64,000 nt of DNA from Coniferiporia sulphurascens (taxonomy: Eukaryota; Basidiomycota; Agaricomycetes; Hymenochaetales; Hymenochaetaceae), in assembly GCA_002794785.1 (NCBI GenBank), contig NBBA01000006.1, positions 1,674,001 to 1,738,000 of the forward strand. Direction: 5' to 3'. The notes below the pieces were generated by a model. It was not told the DNA's origin. It did no database searches and saw only the letters and a list, made by a program, of their open reading frames with translations. This document shows positions 57,020 through 64,000 of this stretch, piece by piece. Position 1 is the stretch's first letter. Each line of letters starts with the position of its first letter. Made by a program: the position numbers and the translations under genes.

Positions 57020-57746
57020 TACAGTCAATCACCGGCTAATGGGATACCAGAGCTTGTTAAGTTAATTCTTGCAGTTCATTACTCAACATCTTAAAATAAA
57101 ATATATATTTATGTTTAGTGAGAAGGTGGGTATCTATATACAAATTTTGAGAGGAATCTGAGAAAAATTGAGTGAGCTATAGCAGAAAGGAGAAATCTGG
57201 CAAAATTGATCCTTCACCAATCCTTGGCACAGGTCTTTCCCACGATATGTTAAACTCGTTACAGTATAATTAATTATTTCGGCTGTAGGAAAAGGCTAAA
57301 AAGGGAAGGAGTGACCTCGTGATGACCAAAGGGAAACTTCCATAAGAGGAAAATAGATCTACAATAGTAACCGGGAGGTCGCACTGACTTTTGTTTTTCT
57401 TCTTTCTCCACCATTTGTTTATCAATTGCAATGATTGCTTCTCTGAGACGAGACCCACATTCACTGTATTTATATACAGCAAAAATTTATCACTTATATG
57501 CAGTATTATATGTACTATTTTCTGTGACTCTTTATTGACATATTTTGATTTTGAAGTTTTCATGGGTAGTTTCTAGTTTTCTTGTTGAGTTCTTGCTTTA
57601 GAAGCTTGAACTATTTTATTCTTGAATCAGAGGTATATTTCTAACTGCAAAATGCAAAAACAAAGAAGAAATTTGAGTGGATACAGCATGTTCTAGCCAA
57701 GTGTCTCAGTGACCGGCATTGTCCCGTTAGCCGGTGATTGACTGTA
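57020..57746. mobile_element. Non-autonomous Tc1/mariner (Fot1/pogo-like) element
   Basis: 727 bp with near-perfect inverted ends: TACAGTCAATCACCGGCTAA at the left and its inverse TTAGCCGGTGATTGACTGTA at the right, with TA at both outer edges as expected from TA target duplication. The interior is AT-rich. The longest internal frame (minus, 57270-57563) has no transposase motif I can recognise, so it is probably a deletion derivative or MITE. Confidence 0.75.
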
Positions 57747-57925
57747 TTTACCTTAATGAAACGCCCGACTTGTCCTCCACCTTCGTTTCAACACATTCTC
57801 CGTATTAACCCATAGCCGTCAGGGTAAACCCAGTAATATAGAGAGAGAGAAAAAGCACCAAGACGTAGAAGCACAGTAAACAAATGTCTAATATGTGAGT
57901 ACAGAGCGAGTAGAGAAGAGATACT

Positions 57926-59209
57926 CAATCAAGAGTAAGATCGATTGCTCCATTATCGTCGTAAGTAAGCTCCATCATGTTCAATGACACGAGCGAGTTA
58001 TCCTCTGCTTTTGCCTCTGATTTCAATTCCGCGTTCGAGGTCTTCCTTCGTTTTTTGAGTTCCTTCAGCTTGCCCGATATCTCACCTTTCTGTTTCTACA
58101 TTGAAGGGTAGTAAGAGAACAATGTCCGAGCTCGCGGGTACTGACCAGTAGCTTCTGCTCCTGCTCCTGCTCATCGTCATCGGAGAGGTCAATTACGTGA
58201 TCCTCTGTCTTAACGTTCGCCAAAGACCTCCTCCTTCTCTTATTGCCCTCTGCTCTAGGTCCCGAATGCCCTGAAACTTGGGAAGTAGTCTCCGGCCTTT
58301 TGGCAGTTGCGGCTACTGGGATAATCTGAAGGGCTTGTAGGACATCTTGATATTCCCCGTGAAAGTGCAGGATAAGGTCTCTGACCAACTTTGATGTTGA
58401 AGAATTTAAAAGCTGGTTTACCTTTTGGCCGGTAGATAAATTTGAAGGTCACGTACGGACCGACTTCGTTCTGGTAGCGGGCAGTCTTCAAGGACCCTCG
58501 CTTTGCTGCGACGTCCTTGACATCGCCAAAACTTCATGTGTATCAATCCTCTGATACGCGAATGAATAGCCTAATTGATCCACCTTGCCCTATGTGAGCC
58601 GATCTTCTTCGCACGCTCGCTTAGCGGCTTCTGGAAATCGTCCGGGAGGGTCCGTGTCACAAAGTCCTTCAGAAGTTCGGGCTCGGTGCCGAAACGGCGT
58701 CGGAGTTTGAAATATTTTTCGTAGTTTTTTCACTGTTTGTATGCGCTCGGTTTCCCTCGCGCGATTACCTACTGGTTACAAAATATCTACGTTGGTGTAC
58801 GGAAAGCATTTGCAAGCGCCGCAAATTGCTGAAAACCAACAGATGATGAGTTAACCCAGTGCCCCATGGATGAACTCGATCGGACGGGGGAGGAGAATTG
58901 ATGCACAATACTGTCTTGCTTGACGCTGTCGACGTAAAATTTTGCGGAAGTAGAAATAAGGATAGGTTTGTTGTGATTCATCCAGCCTATTAGGAATGTC
59001 TGCCCACCAGTGGAGCATACGTCAATTTGGAAAGGGATAGTATGGAGCCCTGGGAAAAGAACTGCACCCAGGTCCAACGACGAACGTACCTTGTTGGCCT
59101 GGCTGGCAACATAGCAGGTCACCACGTTCCCCTTAACCTTAACGTCATATTCTGCATAGCGTTCCCCGTCGCTTTCTATCCATACTTCGTGATTCTTCAG
59201 TGTGGGCAT
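57926..59209 (-). CDS. DUF7918-family protein P2, altered third exon
   Basis: Opens MPTLKNHEVWIESDGERYAE with the family block VVTCYVASQANK. Exon 1 is 59090-59209 and exon 2 is 58801-58999 (FLIGWMNHNKPILISTSAK, FYVDSVKQD). Where P3 and P4 have the segment around DDxxAFxPSND and the following 20 residues, P2 instead has about 110 bp (58670-58778) that matches, in inverse orientation, DNA at 63820-63920. Family sequence resumes with DFVTRTLPDDFQKPLSERA, FGDVKDVAAKRG, EVGPYVTFKFIYRPK, DVLQALQIIPV and a C terminus ending YDDNGAIDLTLD. I could not join exon 2 to exon 3 in phase, so P2 may be broken; a low-complexity acidic DLSDDDEQEQEQ stretch is intact. Confidence 0.6.
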
Positions 59210-59636
59210 GCTTCAGCTTACATACGACCTTGCGGAGGTACATGAACAAAGGCGGACGCCCCAGGGCGGCGCCCGAAATATATAAGATGCGCCCAAGGTT
59301 CTTCAGAGAATGTTCTATTTACGTAACAATTAAGGAGTAGTCCTCTCCGTGCTTAGAGCGAATACAGAGAACAGCATAAAACCAAACCGCGCTGCATGCC
59401 TTCCATGAGAGGTTCGTTCAAGGAGAAATTGATTAAAATAGTTATAAGAATTGCGCTTGCACTTAATCATTGCGCTCCCCCCGAAAGAAGCTGCTCAAGA
59501 AAATCTCGTCCGTTCCTCATAGCAGCGTAGTAAACCTGCTGCGGAAAACCAAGAACATACATGAAAGGGAATAGGAAGATCCAAAGGGCTTAAGAATTGA
59601 AAAGGAAACATCCGACGTGTAGATGCAAATGTATAA
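59210..59636. other. Intergenic region, P2 promoter
   Basis: Contains AAATATATAAGATGCGC near 59276-59292, a TATA-like box about 75 nt upstream of the P2 start. Nothing else recognised. Confidence 0.45.
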
Positions 59637-60965
59637 TCAATCAAGAGTCAAGTCGATTGTAGGGCCGTTATCGTCGTAAGTGACTCGGAGGCTTGTTATA
59701 TTCAGTGAGACGTTCGAATCATCCTCCATTCTCGCCTCCATTTTCACCTTCTTACTTGGGTATTTCCTTCGTTCCTCTAGTTCTTTGATTTTACGTGCTA
59801 ACTCTGCTTGTTATCTCTATTGTTAGATTAACAATCAGTAATAGAACACTGTTTGTTTAGCGAGACTACCAGCCAACAACTTGAACTTCCTCTCTTCCTC
59901 GTCGTCATCGGAGAGGTCGGTTACCTGATCTTCTGATTCAAAGTCGGGTGAGCATCTCTTTCTCTTTTTATCGCTCTCGGTCTCGGGCTTCGAAGACCTT
60001 GACTTTGGAATTGGTGAAGTGGTCGCGGGCCTTTTATTAACCGCCGGAGTCGCTGGGATAATCTCCAGAGCCCGGAGTACATCTACATACATGTATTTCC
60101 CAAATGCTGAGTAACGCGGTTCCGATCTCCGATTAAGATAATTGTAAGCTGGATCACCTTTCGGCCGGTACAGAAATCTGAAAGACACATATGGACCCAC
60201 TTCGTTCCGGTACGGAAGTGTCTTTCGGTATCGCTGCGGTACTGTGACCTTCTCAATATCGCCGAAACTTTACATATACATTGAATCAATCCACAGATGT
60301 ACAAGCCATCAAATCACTTGACTCACCCTATCCTATGCGCGTTCATCTTCTTTGCACGTTCACTCAGAGGCTTCTGAAAACTGTCCGGGAGAGCTAGGTA
60401 CATAGCGTCCGCCGGTTCGCCGATGATGACACGGTACACGTCAACGCATATGGTTCCCACATCGTTGGAAGGGGGAAAAGCTACACCGTCGTCTAGCAAC
60501 AGTCACCGGGACATAAGTAAATAAATTCGCTGTTTACTCGCCGCATACACACACCGGTCAAAGCAATATGCGAGAACTTATAAGGTAGAAACGTAGTTGA
60601 GCTGGAACGATGTCCCTTGGATGTTATCGTTCGTTGTTCAAATCCGTCCGAGTCCAAGTTTGCCTGGCCATCTAGGCGAACGCCATCAACCTCAAACCAA
60701 ACGGCACTGGATACGAGAATTGGTACGTTGCGGTCCGCCCATTTTATCTGGAAGAGCTGTGTGGCAACGTATTGCGTCGTTCAGAGCCGGGATGGTAGTC
60801 AAAAATCAGCGTAGGAACAGCGTCTTGGCCCACCAACAAACGCACCTTGTCAATTTGACTAGCAATATAGCAAGTTACTACATCACCTTCGACCTTAACT
60901 TCATATTCTTCATAGCGCTCCCCGTTACTCTCCATCCACACTTCATGGTTTTCTAAACGGGGCAT
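59637..60965 (-). CDS. DUF7918-family protein P3, damaged last exon
   Basis: Exons 60846-60965, 60555-60756, 60327-60492, 60158-60267, 59870-60082, with a sixth at 59637-59807. It opens MPRLENHEVWMESNGERYEE, then LFQIKWADRNVPILVSSAVW, DDGVAFPPSND, SFQKPLSERAKKM, FGDIEKVTVPQRY, EVGPYVSFRFLYRPK, DVLRALEIIPAT and an acidic DLSDDDEEE stretch. In the last exon P4 has AGACAGCAA (Arg-Gln-Gln), while P3 reads AGATAACAA, a stop; the neighbouring donor also appears shifted by one phase. The family C terminus (ELARKIKELEERRK to YDDNGPTIDLTLD) is still visible beyond the stop. P3 probably yields a truncated product. Function unknown. Confidence 0.65.
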
Positions 60966-61201
60966 GTTTCAGCTAATGGGTAGTCTTGGAGGGAGATGGT
61001 GGAGGTGGGCGCCGAAAGGCAGCTCTGACGCTGCTATCGTTTAGTACTACAGTAGGACGCGTACCATCCGAATAAGCCGCGTCCGAATAAACGAAGCGCG
61101 CCTCCGTCCTTATGGAAAGTGCTACACGATTACGTAGTTACTAGTAATAGGATATTGAACATACATAAACGCAGATGTACTGCAGTCTTGCACGCCATTA
61201 T

Positions 61202-61259
<58 letters not shown>

Positions 61260-62272
61260 CTTGACGCCAAGAAGACTAATCTGCTGTCTAGTGCTACGCT
61301 GTTCCTCGCTTGCGGAAATCAAATAAGGGTGTTTGACGGCTTCTCAGGGATTTACGGTGGCCGAGTTTGTAGAGACAATTGGGCCTGCTGGTAGCCGTGC
61401 GAGGAAGATCAGTGATATCAGACAGGTATTTTGCTGCGAATCCGGCCCATTCTGTCGTACTGTGCCTAAATACTTACAGACGAGTGCATAAAACCGAGAA
61501 CATACAGGCGGATGGATACAACAAGTCTCCAGCCCCTCTAAATATAAAAGGGGTTTCCTATTCTACACTTCCCAGATTTTTATATTTTCTAGTCTAAGTA
61601 TATTGAGTATATGGCGCGAAGTGGACAAAGGAGAGAATATGTGTGCGGGCATGGGAAACGCTACTATACAAACACGAACCACCTATAAGGCTTCGACATA
61701 CATTACTAGGGGTCAAAAAATTTTATTTACGCCTGTATATCTTATGGGAGCTGGAAAGAGAGGCTTGAACTAGGGCCCAATGCATCGAAGGGTAGCTGGG
61801 AAATCTGTGGTGACGCGGAAGCCGCTTGAGCAGCGTCCGAAATATACGAGGCGCAGCCGCAAGAATTCGATGAATGTTGCATGTGCTTTTCCTTTATCCA
61901 CAAAAAATCCCTTGCAGAAAAATAGAGAATGATTCAAAAGTAATTTGTGCTTCATCCGGACGTCTTTCGAAAATTGAAAATTAAATGAGGAGTTCATTCG
62001 AGGACCTCTCAACCTTTGAAAGAGTGTTAATTGAATGATCAAGTTCATAATAAACTTGTCAGTAGTATTTACTTGTGACTGCAGCGAACTCCTATCAGAA
62101 ATAATACACTACATTCTGCCTAAATGAAAGCTTGTTCGTAAGGTAAATCCGCTACATAAAACCAAGAACACACATCAAAAGGTGGATACAATATTTAAAA
62201 GGCTTAAAATACCGGAATACACAGCAAAATAAACTTATGCCGCTTAGGCGCAAAAGCAGAAGAGAGGAATAA
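60966..62272. other. Intergenic region between P3 and P4
   Basis: The first 130 bp resemble the region upstream of P4 (for example CGAAGCGCGCCT in both), so the promoter was duplicated with the gene. A 53-bp T run follows. The rest is AT-rich with no recognised gene. Confidence 0.5.
61205..61257. repeat. Homopolymer of 53 T
   Basis: An uninterrupted T run. I see no target duplication or retroposed gene beside it, so it is best described as a mononucleotide microsatellite; it could also be the A-tail of a very old minus-strand retroposon. Confidence 0.9.
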
Positions 62273-63543
62273 TTAATCGAGAGTCAAGTCGATCGCTCCG
62301 TTATCATCGTAGGTGAAACTTGCCATGTCCAATGAAACGCCTGAACTATCCTCCATCTTTGTTTCCATTTTCATTTTCGTGTTTGAGGGCTTTCTTCGTT
62401 CCTTTAGCTCCTCTAACCTGCGTGCTAACTCTGCTTGCTGTCTCTATTGCCGTGTTGACGATTAGTAAAAGAACAATGTTTGGTTTTGTGGGACTACTGA
62501 CCAACAACTCCTGCTCTTCCTCGTCGTCATCAGAAAGATTGGTTGATTGATCCTCAACTTTGAAGTCAGGTGAACGTTTCTTCCTCTTTTTATTGCGCTC
62601 AGTCCCGGGATTCGAGGATCCCGGAACTGGCGAAGTACTTGCGGGCCTTTTGTTAGCCATCATACTCGCTGGGATAATTTCAAGAGCCTGGAGCACGTCT
62701 ACATATTTCCCAAGTGTGAGGTGAGGTCCTGACTTACGATTAGGATAATCAAAAGTCGGTTTACCTCTCGGTCGATACAGAAATTTGAAAGACACACATG
62801 GGCCCACTTCGTTCTGGTAGGGAAGTGTCTTTCGGGATCGCTGCGGTACTGCGACCTCCTCGACATCGCCGAAACTTCATATATAATCAATCCATCAATA
62901 CGCGGGTCATCGGTTTGCTTGACCCACCCTATTCTATGCGAGCCCATCTTCTTTGCACGTTCACTCAAAGGATTCTGAAATCCATCTGGAAGCGCCCGAA
63001 CTACGAAGTCCGTCCTCTCACCGATGACGACACGATGTACTTTGACATAAATAGTTCCCATATCATTAGAAGGGACGAAAGCTGAATCGTCATCTAGCAA
63101 CGGTCATTGAAACCTTAGACAAATCTACGATTGATTCATCGCATAGACATACCTGTCAAAGTGATATGCGAGAATCTATAAGGAAGCATTGAAGTTGAAG
63201 TAGACCAATGTCCCTCGGATGTTATTGTTTGGCAGTCGTTTATGTTCGACTTTACTCGACCATCTAGGTGAACACCGTCGACGTAAAAGTAAACGGCGCT
63301 GGATACGAGGATTGGTACGTTGCGATCCGCACACTTAATCTGAAATATCTGCATGACAACGGATTGGGCCGGCCATTCAAAACTCAGCGTAGGAACAGCG
63401 TCTTGGTCCACCAACAAACGCACCTTGTTGATTTGGCTGGCAATGTAGCAAGTCACTACGTCCCCTTCGACCTTGGTTTCATACTCTTCGTAGCGCTCCC
63501 CGTTACTCTCTATCCACACTTCATGATTCTTTAATCGGGGCAT
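62273..63543 (-). CDS. DUF7918-family protein P4, intact
   Basis: Function unknown. Six exons: 63424-63543, 63153-63348, 62928-63093, 62765-62874, 62502-62698, 62273-62443, with all phases consistent and 319 residues. Sequence in order: MPRLKNHEVWIESNGERYEE, GDVVTCYIASQINK, FQIKCADRNVPILVSSAVYF, YVDGVHLDG, DDDSAFVPSNDMGTIYVK, NPLSERAKKMGSHRIG, FGDVEEVAVPQRSRK, EVGPCVSFKFLYRPR, DVLQALEIIPA, a basic KKRKKR patch, an acidic DLSDDDEEEQE stretch, then a predicted coiled coil (QQAELARRLEELKERRK) and YDDNGAIDLTLD. The basic patch could be a nuclear signal. The start at 63543 was chosen because MPRL aligns with P1-P3; an in-frame ATG lies four codons upstream. Confidence 0.8.
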
Positions 63544-63817
63544 GCTTCGGCTCACGCGTCGTCTTTGGGTAGATGATGAAGATGGACGCTGAAAGGCAGG
63601 TCTGGCGGCCGATCATTTTCGGCGCGTCAGAATACGCGAAGCGCGCCTTCGCCCTTTATGGAAAATGCTACATACGTAATCATATCGGATATTAACCCTT
63701 CACTCGTCAGCCGAAAAGACACCAGTCTCATTTTTCAATTTTCGTCGTGACAGACAGAGTGTTGGAATTCAGCAATTCGCGGCGCAAGCGAATGCACTCC
63801 GTATCCAAGTATGTCGT

Positions 63818-63943
63818 TTAACCAGTAGATAATCGCGCGAGGGAAACCGAGCGCGCATACAACAGGAAAAATACTACGAAAAATAATTCAAACTCCGACG
63901 CCGTCTCGGCATCGAGCTCGAACTTCGACACAGAGTAATCCAT
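63818..63943 (-). other. Unidentified ORF fragment shared, inverted, with P2
   Basis: The minus frame opens MDYSVSKFELDAETASEFEL and ends after about 41 codons. The same DNA occurs in inverse orientation at 58670-58778. I do not recognise it; it may be the edge of a gene or repeat that continues beyond the window. Confidence 0.35.
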
Positions 63944-64000
63944 TTTATATGCTGTTTTTACGGTGGTATAATACTGAGTCTGATTCCGCTGACGCCCCAA

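Noticed and set aside
1..64000. CRISPR arrays, bacterial operons or prophage features
   Set aside because: The window is a fungal nuclear region with spliced genes; the repeats present are LTRs, MITEs and duplicated gene units.

Overview
The window is genomic DNA of a filamentous basidiomycete, most likely an agaricomycete. The evidence is short (about 50-75 nt) GT-AG introns in almost every host gene, orthologues of ordinary fungal housekeeping genes (UCH37-type deubiquitinase, epsin), DUF7918 genes, and retrotransposons of fungal type (Ty1/copia, Tad-like LINE). I cannot name the species. All coordinates and splice sites were worked out by eye.

Layout. 1-11 kb: ordinary genes. They are a left-truncated hypothetical gene (-), a UCH37-like ubiquitin hydrolase (-) divergent from an epsin (+), a PIN-domain gene (+) whose start does not fit one reading frame, a tRNA-Gly(UCC) (-), and an AMP-dependent acyl-CoA ligase (-) with one apparent 1-nt frameshift. 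11.5-12.9 kb: a DUF7918 gene (P1, -). 13-56 kb: a tandem array of seven phi-like glutathione S-transferase genes (GST1-7, all -), each with four exons of nearly fixed length, repeated upstream TATA and TGACTGATTCA-type elements, and a repeated downstream spacer. Remnants of the DUF7918 start exon survive upstream of GST4 and GST5, so the duplicating unit once reached into P1. 57.9-63.5 kb: three more DUF7918 paralogues (P2-P4, -). P4 looks intact, P3 has a broken last exon, and P2 carries a foreign fragment at its third exon.

Between GST2 and GST3 the array is split by 22.7 kb of nested retroelements. Both copia elements (Copia-A, +; Copia-B, -) sit inside one MITE, each with its own clean 5-bp target duplication (TTGTC; TTTCC). 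Copia-A carries a 1.34-kb solo LTR (X1, TSD GATTG), a compound X2/Z/Y insertion in gag, and a solo copia LTR in its own 3' LTR (TSD CACTG). Copia-B carries a 6.7-kb LINE with a 12-bp TSD and a 560-bp solo LTR (Z1, TSD CTTAT) in its 5' LTR.

Two results stand out. First, the decay of these elements follows one rule: every in-frame nonsense codon I found in the copia and LINE frames is TGA, and comparing the two copia copies shows reciprocal CGA/TGA and TGA/CAA pairs, the signature of CpG deamination on either strand. Second, the long LTRs X and Y, which differ strongly in nucleotide sequence, both carry an ORF of about 200-230 codons near their 5' end with shared residues (a CxxC pair, an AGY-NCQI block, a DxRTP block). 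I do not recognise this protein family; it is the best candidate here for something undescribed.
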